Below are positions 49,452 to 59,062 of a stretch of 64,000 bases of DNA, piece by piece. Made by a program: the position numbers and the translations under genes. The DNA is from Ectothiorhodospiraceae bacterium (GTDB lineage: Bacteria > Pseudomonadota > Gammaproteobacteria > HK1): positions 110,112 through 174,111 of the forward strand of contig JACKNM010000014.1 of assembly GCA_024234875.1 (NCBI GenBank), read 5' to 3'. Numbering within the stretch: the first letter of the stretch is position 1; the number at the start of each line of letters is the position of its first letter. The notes below the pieces were generated by a model, which saw only the letters and a list, made by a program, of their open reading frames with translations, was not told the DNA's origin and did no database searches.

Positions 49452-50099
49452 TCATCCGGAGCCCTGCATCGGCCCCAGCAGGCCGCTCTGCGCGACCCCG
49501 TCGAACACGTACTGCACCGCGAGCGCCGCGAGCAGCACGCCGAACACGCGGCTCACCACGTGCAGGCCGGTGACCCCGAGCACGCGCTGGATCTGGCTGG
49601 CGCCGAGGCAGGCGAGCAGCGCGACGAGCAACACCGCGGCGAGGGCGGCCAGGATCGCCGCCTCGCGCGCGAGATCGCCACCGGCGTCGGCCATGAGGAG
49701 GATCGCCGCGCCCATCGCCCCGGGGCCCGCGATCAGCGGCGTCGCGAGCGGGAACACCGCGACGTCGCTGCGCCGGTGCGCCTCCTCGGTCTCGTCGGCG
49801 GTGGTGCCGGTGCCACCCGAGGGCCGCGCGAAGACCATGTCGATCGCGATCAGCAGGAGCAGCACGCCGCCGGCGGTGCGGAGCGCGGCCAGCGAGATGC
49901 CGAGCCGCCCGAGCAGCCACTGCCCGCAGAGCGCGAAGGTGAGCAGGACGATGCCGGCGATGGCGACGCCGCGCAGCGCCGTGCGCCGCCGCTCCGCGGC
50001 GCGGGAGCCGACGGTGAGGGCGGCGAAGATCGGCGCGATGTCGAGCGGGCCGACGGTCGCGAAGAAGGTGGCGAAGGCGACGACGAAGGCGTCGATCAC
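49452..50099 (-). CDS. MarC family integral membrane protein
   Basis: A 215-residue six-TM protein of the MarC/UPF0056 family. Landmarks: FFATVGPLDIAPIFAALTVG, FGISLAALRTAGGVLLLLIAIDMVF-like segment, VFPLATPLIAGPGAMGAAILL, and LGVTGLHVVSRVFGVLLAALAVQYVFDGV. The family was once linked to multidrug resistance, but its transport function is not established. Start is GTG 50099. No neighbouring gene defines a role. Confidence 0.9.
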   Translation of the reverse strand: MIDAFVVAFATFFATVGPLDIAPIFAALTVGSRAAERRRTALRGVAIAGIVLLTFALCGQWLLGRLGISLAALRTAGGVLLLLIAIDMVFARPSGGTGTTADETEEAHRRSDVAVFPLATPLIAGPGAMGAAILLMADAGGDLAREAAILAALAAVLLVALLACLGASQIQRVLGVTGLHVVSRVFGVLLAALAVQYVFDGVAQSGLLGPMQGSG

Positions 50100-50145
50100 G
50101 ACGCGCCCACCGGCGCCTGACCGACGCCCGCCTCGGCCCTCGGCA

Positions 50146-50976
50146 TCAGCCGGCCTCCGGCTCGCGCGCCTCGACGTCGCGGCTGCGCTGTTGACGCGGT
50201 GCCCCAGTCGGCATCAGGCGCTCGCCGTGGGCCTCGAAGCGAAAGTGCTCGTAGACCTTGGCGTACTTGAGGAACGCGTAGAAGCCCATCACCACCGAGG
50301 CGATGAAGCCGGCCCAGCCGTCGCGGAACCCGCGCTTGAGCACGTAGCTGCGGAAGAAGAACCACGGTGGATAGAGCACCATCGCCCACGGGCTCCCGCG
50401 CCGACCGCGGGCGACCTTGTCGCGCACCAGGCCGGTCGAGTAGGCGTTCACCTTGTCGACCTTGGTGTGGATGTCCTTCTCGCCGAAGTGGAAGAACGGC
50501 GCGCGCAGGGGTTGCACCGGGCCGTCGACCTCGGGCGCCGCGTGCACCGGCATCTCGCTCAGCGCGCCACGGCGGCGGTCGAACAGGCGCAGATACCGGT
50601 TCCAGCGCACGCCCGGGTCGCTCATCTTCCAGAACACCTGCTCCTGGCGCGGGATGGCGTAGCCGGCAGCGCTCGGACCGCTGGCCAGCAGCGCTCGGAT
50701 CTCGGCCGCCAGCGGCGCGGACACCATCTCGTCGGCGTCGAGCAGGAGCACCCAGTCGTTCGCCGCCTGCTCGATCGCGAGCTGCTTCTGCCGTCCGTAG
50801 CCGAGGAAGCGATGCTGCACGAAACGCGCGCCGTGGCGCGCCGCGATGTCGCGGGTGGCGTCGGTGCTGAAGGAGTCGAGCACCAGGCGCTCGTCGGCGA
50901 AGGCGACGCTCGCCAGGCATGCGTCGAGCGTGTCGGCGTTGTTGAAGGTGGTGACGACGGCGGACAGCTTGGTCAT
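50146..50976 (-). CDS. GT2 glycosyltransferase (WaaE/KdtX-like)
   Basis: A 276-residue GT-A enzyme resembling the LPS core beta-glucosyltransferases WaaE/KdtX. It starts KLSAVVTTFNNADTLDACLASVAFADE, includes LDSFSTDATRDIA, GRQKQLAIEQAANDWVLLLDADEMVS with the DxD-like metal motif, FWKMSDPGVRWNRYLRLFDRRRGAL, and a hydrophobic YPPWFFFRSYVLKRGFRDG near the end. ATG 50976. It is divergent from a GT4 gene, and both lie in an envelope-glycan region. Confidence 0.88.
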   Translation of the reverse strand: MTKLSAVVTTFNNADTLDACLASVAFADERLVLDSFSTDATRDIAARHGARFVQHRFLGYGRQKQLAIEQAANDWVLLLDADEMVSAPLAAEIRALLASGPSAAGYAIPRQEQVFWKMSDPGVRWNRYLRLFDRRRGALSEMPVHAAPEVDGPVQPLRAPFFHFGEKDIHTKVDKVNAYSTGLVRDKVARGRRGSPWAMVLYPPWFFFRSYVLKRGFRDGWAGFIASVVMGFYAFLKYAKVYEHFRFEAHGERLMPTGAPRQQRSRDVEAREPEAG

Positions 50977-51091
50977 CTGGACGGGCTCGGGCGATCGCGT
51001 GCCGCCGGGGGACGACGCGCGCAACCGGTCGCGTAGTATACGCACCCCACCAGTCGGCGCGGGACGCGCGGGACACGAGGCAGCGGCGCGC

Positions 51092-52189
51092 ATGAAGATC
51101 ACCCAGATCATGCTCAGCAAGGGCTTCGGCGGCGGCGAGCGCTACTTCCTCGACCTTTGTCTGGCGCTCGCCGCGCGCGGCCACCAGGTGCAGGCGGTGT
51201 GCCACCGTCGCTTCGAGCGCATCGGTGACCTGAAGGGGCAGCGCGGCATCGAGGTCGCCGCGGTCGACGCGCTCGGCATGTGGGACGTGCGCTCGGTGCG
51301 CCAGATGGCGGCGGCGGCGGCGGAGTTCGCGCCGGCGGTGATGCACTCGCACATGGCGCGCGGCGCGTGGGCGGGCGGGAAGATGGGCGGGCGCGCGGGC
51401 GCGCCACTCGTCGCCACCACCCACAACTACGTGGACCTCAAGTACTACGGCGGGGTGCACACCTTCATCGCCACCACCCACGATCAGGCGGTCTACCTCG
51501 CCGACAATCGCGTCGCCGCCGATCGGATCGTCGAGATCCCGAACTTCTCGTCCTTCGCGCCGGTCGCCGCCGCGGTGCGGCCGGGCGACCCGGCCCGGTT
51601 CGTCGCCTTCGGGCGGTTCGTGACCAAGAAGGGGTTCGACGTGCTGCTGCGCGCCCTGCGCAAGGTGTGCGACGCCGGTGTCGACGCGCGCCTCGCGCTC
51701 GGGGGATCCGGGCCCGAGGCGGCGGCGCTGGAGTCCCTGGCGCGCGAGCTCGGGGTGTGGGAACGCGTGCGTTTCGCCGGTTGGGTGCACGACGTCGCGG
51801 CCTTCCTGCGCGAGGGGGAGGTGTTCGTGCTGCCGTCGCTCGACGAGCCGTTCGGGATCGTGATGCTGGAGGCGATGGCGAGCGGCCGGGCCATCGTCAC
51901 CAGCCGCAGCCAGGGACCGAGCGAGGTGCTCGACGATGCCACCTGCTGGTTCGCCGAGCTCGGTGACGCCGACACCCTGGCCCGGGCGATGATCGAGGCC
52001 GCGCGCGATCCAGACGCGGCCGAGTCGCGCGCGACGGCGGCGCTCGCGCGCTACGTCGGGCGCTACCACGAGGACGTGGTGGTCCCGCGCATCGAGGCCG
52101 TCTACGCGTCGGTCGTCGATGCGAGCCCCGGCCCCGACCCGGCCCGGCGCCGTCTGCACACGGTGCTGCCGGGGCTGCGGCGGCGCTAG
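51092..52189 (+). CDS. GT4 glycosyltransferase
   Basis: A 365-residue GT-B enzyme with an N-terminal MKITQIMLSKGFGGGERYFLDLCLALAARGHQVQAVCH acceptor-side region and a C-terminal FVAFGRFVTKKGFDVLLRAL...VFVLPSLDEPFGIVMLEAMASGRAIVTSRSQGP donor-binding block (E-x7-E). It probably adds a sugar to LPS core or capsule. ATG 51092 lies at the expected start of the fold. Its divergent partner is the WaaE-like GT2. Confidence 0.9.
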   Translation: MKITQIMLSKGFGGGERYFLDLCLALAARGHQVQAVCHRRFERIGDLKGQRGIEVAAVDALGMWDVRSVRQMAAAAAEFAPAVMHSHMARGAWAGGKMGGRAGAPLVATTHNYVDLKYYGGVHTFIATTHDQAVYLADNRVAADRIVEIPNFSSFAPVAAAVRPGDPARFVAFGRFVTKKGFDVLLRALRKVCDAGVDARLALGGSGPEAAALESLARELGVWERVRFAGWVHDVAAFLREGEVFVLPSLDEPFGIVMLEAMASGRAIVTSRSQGPSEVLDDATCWFAELGDADTLARAMIEAARDPDAAESRATAALARYVGRYHEDVVVPRIEAVYASVVDASPGPDPARRRLHTVLPGLRRR

Positions 52190-52301
52190 GCCGAGCGCCC
52201 GGGCGGATCCCGGTCCCGGAGGCGTCGCGGTCGGCGCTGGACGTGGCCCGTCCTCGGGCTCACGATCGGCTTCCATCCTGGCGCCGAGCCGGCGCTGGAG
52301 C

Positions 52302-53378
52302 ATGCCCATGGGCGGATCCGTCGAGCCCGGGCCGTCGCGTCGGCCCCCCCGTGTCGCCATCGTCTACCCCGGTGACCGACGAGTCCGGGACCAGGCCACG
52401 CGCGAGAGCAATCGCTTCGCCGACCTGGCTCGCGCCCTCGCCGACCGCGGTCTCGACCCCGAGCCGGCGGTCTACCACGACGATCTGCGCGACGAGGTGC
52501 TGGCGCAGCTACTCGAGGTGGATGCGGCGCTGGTCTGGGTGAACCCGATCGAGGGCGGCCGCGATCGCAGCGTGCTCGACGCCTTGTTGCGCGAGGTGGC
52601 CGCGGCGGGGGTCTACGTGAGTGCCCACCCCGACGTCGTCCTCGCGATGGGCACCAAGGCCGTGCTCTACCGCACCCGGACACTCGGGTGGGGCAGCGAC
52701 ACCCGCCTCTACCCCAATCTCGCCGACCTCGTCGGCGCGCTGCCGTCGCTCCTCGACGCCGGCCAGACGCGGGTTCTCAAGCAGGTCCGCGGCAACGGCG
52801 GCGACGGGGTCTGGCAGGTGGCTCGGGCGGCCGACGCCCGCGACTCGTCCGTGACGTTGCGGCACGCGAAGCGCGGCTGCGTGCAGGAGACGGTCTCGTG
52901 GCAGGCGTTCCTGTCGCGCATGGAGCCGTATTTCCGCGGTGGCGGCTGCATCGTCGACCAGCCCTACCAGCACCGGCTCGCCGAGGGCATGGCGCGCTGC
53001 TACCTGGTCCACGATCGCATCGCCGGCTTCGGCTGGCAGGCGGTGAACGCGCTCTATCCGGCGCCGCCCGGAGCGCCCCCCGAGGCCGCGCCGCCGCCTG
53101 GTCCGAGGATCTACCACCCGCCGACGAAGGCCGAGCTCCAGGGTCTGAGACGTCGGGTCGAGGACGCCTGGGTGCCGGAGATGCAGGCGCTGCTCGGAAT
53201 CGAGCGCGAGGATCTGCCGGTGATCTGGGACTGCGACTTCCTGCTCGGGCCCCGGGACGCGAGCGGCGACGACACCTGGGTGCTGTGCGAGATCAACGTG
53301 AGCAGCGTCGCCCCGTTCCCGGACTCCGCCGTCGCACCGATGGTCGACGCGGTCGCGAGCCGGCTCGGTCGGCGCTGA
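52302..53378 (+). CDS. Cj0069-like ATP-grasp-type protein
   Basis: A 358-residue protein resembling the Cj0069 family, an ATP-grasp-like group of unknown function. It starts RVAIVYPGDRRVRDQATRESNRFADLARALADRGLDPEP, contains VWVNPIEGGRDRSVLDALLREV, VLKQVRGNGGDGVWQV as the nucleotide-binding Lys/Gly loop, and VLCEINVSSVAPFPDSA with the conserved acidic Glu/Asn for Mg-ATP. ATG 52302. It follows the GT4 gene on the same strand after a 112-base gap. Substrate is not known. Confidence 0.75.
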   Translation: MPMGGSVEPGPSRRPPRVAIVYPGDRRVRDQATRESNRFADLARALADRGLDPEPAVYHDDLRDEVLAQLLEVDAALVWVNPIEGGRDRSVLDALLREVAAAGVYVSAHPDVVLAMGTKAVLYRTRTLGWGSDTRLYPNLADLVGALPSLLDAGQTRVLKQVRGNGGDGVWQVARAADARDSSVTLRHAKRGCVQETVSWQAFLSRMEPYFRGGGCIVDQPYQHRLAEGMARCYLVHDRIAGFGWQAVNALYPAPPGAPPEAAPPPGPRIYHPPTKAELQGLRRRVEDAWVPEMQALLGIEREDLPVIWDCDFLLGPRDASGDDTWVLCEINVSSVAPFPDSAVAPMVDAVASRLGRR

Positions 53379-53509
53379 GGCGGCAGCGGCGCCAGCGGGC
53401 GCGCGCTCGCCGACCCTCATCGCCGGCCTTCGTGAATGCCGACCGCTGCACAGTCCGCCACCACTGACGCCGGTATAAGTCCTCGACGCAGCCGCAAGGA
53501 GTGCGAACG

Positions 53510-56500
53510 ATGGAGCCGTGTCGTCTTCTCCCGGGTCTGGTGCTGCTGGTCGCCAGCACCGCGGCGCTCGCGGTCGGCGTCCCCAACGTCGCCCGCACCC
53601 CCGGCGAGCTGCTGAGCGGCCCGAACGCGCCCGAGGCCGGTCGCACGCCGGTGATCGCCTACCACGGCGGAATGCTCTTCACCTTCCCGGAGGCTCCGGG
53701 TAGCCCGCCGGGCGACTACCAGGTCCGGGTCTGGGACGTCTCCGACCCGACCGACCCCGCCGTCACCCAGGTCATCGGACCCACGCGCCACGGCTTCATG
53801 GCCCACGGGTTCATCAAGCACGGTGACCGGCTGAACTCCGGATATACCCTCACCGTCGAGCCCGACGGCACCGCGGTCGAGGCCGACGAGGTGCCCTTTC
53901 GCATGCTCGGGTGGACCCACGGCGGGATGAGCGTGCCGTGGGGGGTGACCAACTTCTGGTCGTACGGCGACACCAGCGAGCCAGCAGAGCTCTATCTCGA
54001 CCGTCAGTGGGGCCAGGCGCCGAACGCCACCTTCGACCCGGTGGGTGACACCGGCGTCATCGGCCATCCCTTCGTGCTCGGTCGCTACCTCTTCTACGCA
54101 TCCGATCAGAGCCGCACCGGCATCGCCAGCTACGACGTGAGCGATCCCGCGAACCCGGTGTTGCTCGACGTGCTCACCGCCGGCAGCGTCGGTGGTTACT
54201 GGCCGGATCCGTTCGGTCTCAACGGCCGGCTCTACTTCTTCTTCCCGCACGACAACCCCGAGGGTGGCTTCCAGGTGGTCGACGCCACCGACCCGACCGA
54301 TCTGCGTCTGGTCGCCGACATCACTCTCGAGGGAAAGCTCAACTACGCCCAGTTCCAGGACGAGTTCGCGTTCTCCGAGCGCTACAAGATCGACATGCGT
54401 ACATTCGACGTGGTGCTGACGCTCGACCAGGACGCCGACCACCGCGTCGGCGAGCGCATCGACACCAGTCAGTTCAACCTGCCGCTCGGAAATCTCCTGG
54501 TGACCGGGGGCATCTACACCTCCGGCACCTGCACCGTGCCGGGCTTCGCCTCCACCCACTGCGGCACCGGGATGTCGATCTGGGCGCACCAGGCCGAGCC
54601 CGATACCCGTGGCCCCTTCGTCGGTTTTCACGCGCCGGCCGACGGCGAGACCGGCTACCCGGTGACCCACCCGATCCAGGTGCTGATCCACGAGACGTTG
54701 CGCTCGGAGACCATCAACGCCGACACCGTGCGCGTGCGTCCGGTGGTGAACGGGGTGCCCGGCGCGCCGATCGCCACCGAGCTCTGGTTCTCGTCGAACG
54801 ACATCCTCTCCATCGTGCCGATGTCGCCGCTCGCCGCGGACACCACCTATCGCGTCGAGCTGGTCGAGAACGGCATCCGCGATGCGATGGGCAACGGCAT
54901 GCAGCCGTATGCATTCGAGTTCTCGACCGGCAACACCGTCGCCGGCACCAACGCGCGTCCGGTGATCGACGCTCTCGACGCGAGCCCACGACCGGTTGCA
55001 CCGGGGCAGTCGGTGGCCATCGTCGTCACCGCGTCCGACCCCGACGACGACGCCCTCGAGTACCGCTTCGACCTCGGTGACGGCTCGCCGCTGACCGCCT
55101 GGGGCAGCGCGTCGAGCGTGAATCACGTCTACGCCGAGCCCGGTCACTACACGGTGAGTGCCCAGGCTCGCGACCCCGCCCTCGCGCTCGCCACCGCCAC
55201 GACTGGGGTCACCGTGCTCGTGCCGAGCGCGGACGCGAGCGGCCCCGCCAGCGCGCAGATGGCACATCGACCGGCCGCCGGCGGCGCCGGCGAGATCTGG
55301 GTCGTGAACCCCGACACGAGCACGGTGAGCGTGGTCGACGCCGCGACCCGCGAGGTGCTCGCCGAGCACCGGGTCTGCGCCGATCCGCGGGCGGTCGCCA
55401 TCGACGCCGGAGGCAACGCCTGGATCACCTGCCACGACGCGGACGAGATCGCGGTGCTCGCGCCGGACGGCCGCCGGCTCGCGACCATCGGCACCGGCTA
55501 CGGTAGCGCGCCGATGGACGTGGTCGTCGCCCCGGGTGGCGGTCGTGCGCTGGTCACGCTGCACGGCTCGGGCGAGCTCGTGCTCATCGACACCGGCACC
55601 CGCGCCGAGCTCGATCGCATCGCTCTCGGCCCGACGCCGAAGGCGATCGCGATGACCGCCGACGGCGCCCGCGCGCTGGTGACGCGCTTCGTCTCCGGCC
55701 CGACCGAGGGCGAGGTCTGGGACGTCGCGGTCGGCGCCTCGAGCCTCGCGCTCACCCGCACCGTCGCGCTGCCGGCGCAGTGGGGCACCGACGAGCGCTT
55801 CGACGGCCGTGGGGTCCCGAACTACGTCGCGGACATCGCGATCGCCCGCGATGGCGCGCGCGCCTGGGTGGTGGCGAAGAAGGACAACACGACGCGCGGG
55901 CTCTACGCGAGCGGCGACGATCTCGACCAGGACAACACCGTGCGCGCGATGGTGATGCAGATCGACCTCGCCACCGGCGTCGAGCTGCAGGCGCTACGCC
56001 GCGACCTCGACAACAGCGAGCAACCGACCGCGATCGCATTCTCGCCGCTCGGCGACTACGCGTTCGTCGCGTTGCAGGGCGGAAATGCCGTCTTGGTGCT
56101 GGATGCGCTGAAGATCGAGGCCGGTTTCTCGGGGGCCTCCAGCGTGGTCTCGCGCGTCGGCGTGGGCGCGGCACCGCAGTCGTTGTTACTGCTCGACTCG
56201 GATGCCGCCCCGCGGCTCTGGGCCCACGACTTCCTCGGCCGCAGCGCGACGGTGATCGACCTCGACCCGCTGCTCGCGACGGGCGCGCCGACCTTCCCCA
56301 CCGCGTCGATCGCGCTGGTCGGGCGCGAGACCCTGCCGGAGTCGGTGCTGCGCGGGAAGCGCATCTTCTATCACGCCGCCGATCCGCGCATGAGCGGCGA
56401 GGGCTATCTCGGCTGCGCGAGTTGCCATGTCGACGGTGGCCACGACGGGCGCACCTGGGACTTCACCGGTCGCGGCGAGGGCATGCGCAACACCACCACG

Positions 56501-58087
56501 CTGCGCGGGCGCGCCGGCATGGGCCACGGGCTCGTGCACTGGAGCGCGAACTTCGACGAGATCCAGGACTTCGAGCACGACATCCGCGGCCCCTTCGGGG
56601 GCAGCGGCTTCCTCACCGATCAGCAATTCGCGGCGGCGAGCACCCCGCTCGGCCCGCCGAAGGCGGGGATGAGCGCGGCGCTCGACGATCTCGCGGCCTA
56701 CGTCGCGTCACTGGATCTCGCGACGATCCCGCGCTCCCCGCATCGCCAGGCCGACGGCGCTCTCACCGCCGCCGCCGCGCGCGGCGCGGCGGTCTTCGCG
56801 GCGGCCGGCTGCGCGACCTGTCATGGTGGCGCCGAGGGCACCGTGAGCACCGGCCTCACCCCGGATCTGCGCGACGTCGGCAGTGTCGGGACCCGCTCCG
56901 GCGGGCGTCTCGGCGGCGCGCTGGCGGGCATCGACGTGCCGACCCTGCACGGGGTGTGGAGCACCGCGCCCTACCTGCACAACGGCGAGGCGACGACGCT
57001 GGAAGCGGTGTTCGCGGCAACCGGTGCGGAGGTCGCGCAGGCCGAGGACGCGAGCCTCGCCGGATCGCACGAGGTGCGCACGAGCGACCACTGGTCGCTC
57101 ACCCAGCGCGCCGTGGTGCGCGAGGGGCGCTTCGTCCACCTCGGCCACGGCGGCTCGGCGACCTTCGCCCACACCGCGCCCGTCGCCGGCAGCGCGCGAC
57201 TCGTGCTGCGCTACCACGCGAACTACACCGGCAGCACCATCACCCTCACCGTCAACGGTGTGAGCCAGAGCGTCGCGGTCCCGGCGACGCTGCTCGGCGA
57301 CTGGCCCTATCGGGCCTGGGGCGAGCACGCGGTGGACGTCGACCTGGTCGTCGGCACGAACACCATCGCGGTGCGCTTCGACGCCGGCGTCTCCTTCGCG
57401 CTCGACGAGATCGCGCTCGCCGACACCGCGCAAAAGCGCGCGGCCGCGAGCCCACATCGGTCGGTGCTGGATCTCGGCGCCGGCGACCGTGCCGACCTCC
57501 TCGCCTACCTCCGCGAGCTCGATGCGCGCCCGCCGGGCGGTCTCGCCATCGCCATCGCCGCGCCGGCCGACGGTGCGGATGCGACGGCGCCGCTCGCGGT
57601 GTCCGGGACCTCCTCGGGCGGCGAGACCGATCAGGTGCTGGTCAGCATCGGCAACCGCCCCTTCGTGCCCGCGACCGGCAAGGCGAGCTGGCAGGCGAGC
57701 CTGTCGACCGCCGAGCTCGCCCCCGGTTGGCACACCGTGAGCGCGCGGTTGGTGGACGGCGCCACCGGCACCTGGACCGAGACCCAACGGCAGGTGCGCA
57801 TCGCCGCCGACGCCGGCTGTGCCGGGATCGACACCGACGGTGACGGGCTCCCCGACGCCTGCGATCCGGACGATGACGGCGACGGCATGCCCGACACGTT
57901 CGAGGACATCCATGATCTCGACCGCCTCGACGCCGCCGATGCCGCGCTCGACCCGGACGGCGACGGGCGATCGAACCTCCGCGAGTATCGTGACGGGACC
58001 GACCCGAGGGTGGCCGACGAGGCGCCGGTCGACGGGCAGGTCGAGCGGCTGCTGATCATCATCTACGACCTGCTGCTCGACGACTGA
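53510..58087 (+). CDS. Giant secreted multi-domain cytochrome c protein with beta-propeller, PKD and EF-hand-like ending
   Basis: A 1525-residue protein with a signal peptide (LLPGLVLLVASTAALAVG). Region order: an LVIVD-type propeller (about 50-350), an Ig-like Big_5 domain (near 375-490), a PKD domain (LRYRFDLGDGSP-like; SVNHVYAEPGHYTVSAQARD), a YVTN-style propeller (about 590-880), a cytochrome c segment with haem motifs CASCH (near 970) and CATCH (near 1105), a beta-sandwich region, and terminal DxDxDGxxDxxDPDDDGDG calcium repeats. It is probably a large periplasmic or extracellular electron-transfer or adhesive protein. ATG 53510 has AGGAG eight bases upstream; GTG 53501 is an alternative. 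Exact function is unknown. Confidence 0.85.
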   Translation: MEPCRLLPGLVLLVASTAALAVGVPNVARTPGELLSGPNAPEAGRTPVIAYHGGMLFTFPEAPGSPPGDYQVRVWDVSDPTDPAVTQVIGPTRHGFMAHGFIKHGDRLNSGYTLTVEPDGTAVEADEVPFRMLGWTHGGMSVPWGVTNFWSYGDTSEPAELYLDRQWGQAPNATFDPVGDTGVIGHPFVLGRYLFYASDQSRTGIASYDVSDPANPVLLDVLTAGSVGGYWPDPFGLNGRLYFFFPHDNPEGGFQVVDATDPTDLRLVADITLEGKLNYAQFQDEFAFSERYKIDMRTFDVVLTLDQDADHRVGERIDTSQFNLPLGNLLVTGGIYTSGTCTVPGFASTHCGTGMSIWAHQAEPDTRGPFVGFHAPADGETGYPVTHPIQVLIHETLRSETINADTVRVRPVVNGVPGAPIATELWFSSNDILSIVPMSPLAADTTYRVELVENGIRDAMGNGMQPYAFEFSTGNTVAGTNARPVIDALDASPRPVAPGQSVAIVVTASDPDDDALEYRFDLGDGSPLTAWGSASSVNHVYAEPGHYTVSAQARDPALALATATTGVTVLVPSADASGPASAQMAHRPAAGGAGEIWVVNPDTSTVSVVDAATREVLAEHRVCADPRAVAIDAGGNAWITCHDADEIAVLAPDGRRLATIGTGYGSAPMDVVVAPGGGRALVTLHGSGELVLIDTGTRAELDRIALGPTPKAIAMTADGARALVTRFVSGPTEGEVWDVAVGASSLALTRTVALPAQWGTDERFDGRGVPNYVADIAIARDGARAWVVAKKDNTTRGLYASGDDLDQDNTVRAMVMQIDLATGVELQALRRDLDNSEQPTAIAFSPLGDYAFVALQGGNAVLVLDALKIEAGFSGASSVVSRVGVGAAPQSLLLLDSDAAPRLWAHDFLGRSATVIDLDPLLATGAPTFPTASIALVGRETLPESVLRGKRIFYHAADPRMSGEGYLGCASCHVDGGHDGRTWDFTGRGEGMRNTTTLRGRAGMGHGLVHWSANFDEIQDFEHDIRGPFGGSGFLTDQQFAAASTPLGPPKAGMSAALDDLAAYVASLDLATIPRSPHRQADGALTAAAARGAAVFAAAGCATCHGGAEGTVSTGLTPDLRDVGSVGTRSGGRLGGALAGIDVPTLHGVWSTAPYLHNGEATTLEAVFAATGAEVAQAEDASLAGSHEVRTSDHWSLTQRAVVREGRFVHLGHGGSATFAHTAPVAGSARLVLRYHANYTGSTITLTVNGVSQSVAVPATLLGDWPYRAWGEHAVDVDLVVGTNTIAVRFDAGVSFALDEIALADTAQKRAAASPHRSVLDLGAGDRADLLAYLRELDARPPGGLAIAIAAPADGADATAPLAVSGTSSGGETDQVLVSIGNRPFVPATGKASWQASLSTAELAPGWHTVSARLVDGATGTWTETQRQVRIAADAGCAGIDTDGDGLPDACDPDDDGDGMPDTFEDIHDLDRLDAADAALDPDGDGRSNLREYRDGTDPRVADEAPVDGQVERLLIIIYDLLLDD

Positions 58088-58088
58088 C

Positions 58089-58123
58089 GCGGCCGGCGGT
58101 CGCGCCGCCGAATCTCCGGCCGC
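58089..58123 (+). terminator. Hairpin after the giant cytochrome gene
   Basis: GCGGCCGG (58089-58096) pairs with CCGGCCGC (58116-58123), and an inner GGCGG/CCGCC stem lies between them. It follows the stop within a few bases. No U-tract, so termination is inferred. Confidence 0.35.
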
Positions 58124-58233
58124 CCCCGAGGAGCCACGCCGGACGAGGCGACGTCGCGAAATCCGCGGTTTCCAGCCGGCACCGCTTGCCGCAGAATCGC
58201 TCGCGCAATGCGAGACGAGAGCGGAGGCGGCAC

Positions 58234-59016
58234 ATGAACGGCAGGCGCGTCGCGCTGATTACCGGGGGCTCGCGCGGCATCGGGGCGGCGACCGCGCGCA
58301 GGCTCGCGACCGACGGCTTCGCAGTCGCCATCAACTACCGTGAGCGCGACGACGCGGCCGCGGCGCTCGCCGCCGACATCGCCAGTGGCGGCGGGGTCGC
58401 GATCACCGTCGGCGGCGACGTCGCGAGCGAGCCCGACGTGATGCGCATGTTCGCCGAGGTCGACGACCGGCTCGGCCCGGTCACCGCCGTGGTCAACAGC
58501 GCCGGCATCAGCGGCAACAAGAGCGCGGTGGCACGTTTTCGCGGCGACGTGCTGCAGCGCCTGCTCGCGGTCAACGTCCTGGGGACGATGCTCTGCTGCC
58601 GCGAGGCGGTGCGTCGGATGTCGATCGCCCACGGCGGGGCGGGCGGCGCGATCGTCAACGTGTCGTCGATGGCCTCGACCATCGGCGGTCGGCCCGGCGC
58701 CAGCGACTACGGTGCCTCCAAGGCCGCCGTCGACGCCTTCACCGTCGGCCTGGCCAAGGAGGTCGCCGACGAGGGCGTGCGCGTGAACGCGATCCGCCCC
58801 GGCATGGTGATCACCGACATGACCGACGAGCAGCGCAGCGACCCCGATCGCTTCGCCGTTCTCTGCGCCACCATCCCGATGAATCGCATGGCGACGGCGG
58901 AGGAGATTGCGGACCCCATCGCCTGGCTCCTCTCCGACGCCGCGAGCTTCATCACCGGCGCCTGTGTCGACGCGTCCGGCGGTGGCTTCGTGGTGGGACA
59001 GCGGCAGAAGGTGTGA
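58234..59016 (+). CDS. Short-chain dehydrogenase/reductase
   Basis: A 260-residue SDR. The cofactor motif ITGGSRGIG (9-17), NSAG (around 88), catalytic Ser in VNVSSMAST and the YxxxK pair in DYGASKAAVDAF are all present, as is the PG motif NAIRPGMVITDM. An NADPH-type preference is likely from the TGxxxGIG with Arg15. ATG 58234 has GGAGG upstream. Substrate is unknown; the following gene is the MprF-like gene with a 46-base gap, possibly cotranscribed. Confidence 0.88.
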   Translation: MNGRRVALITGGSRGIGAATARRLATDGFAVAINYRERDDAAAALAADIASGGGVAITVGGDVASEPDVMRMFAEVDDRLGPVTAVVNSAGISGNKSAVARFRGDVLQRLLAVNVLGTMLCCREAVRRMSIAHGGAGGAIVNVSSMASTIGGRPGASDYGASKAAVDAFTVGLAKEVADEGVRVNAIRPGMVITDMTDEQRSDPDRFAVLCATIPMNRMATAEEIADPIAWLLSDAASFITGACVDASGGGFVVGQRQKV

Positions 59017-59062
59017 GTCGCGCCGGCGGCCCCGCGCCCCGGCCGGCTCGCGAGGGCGAGCC

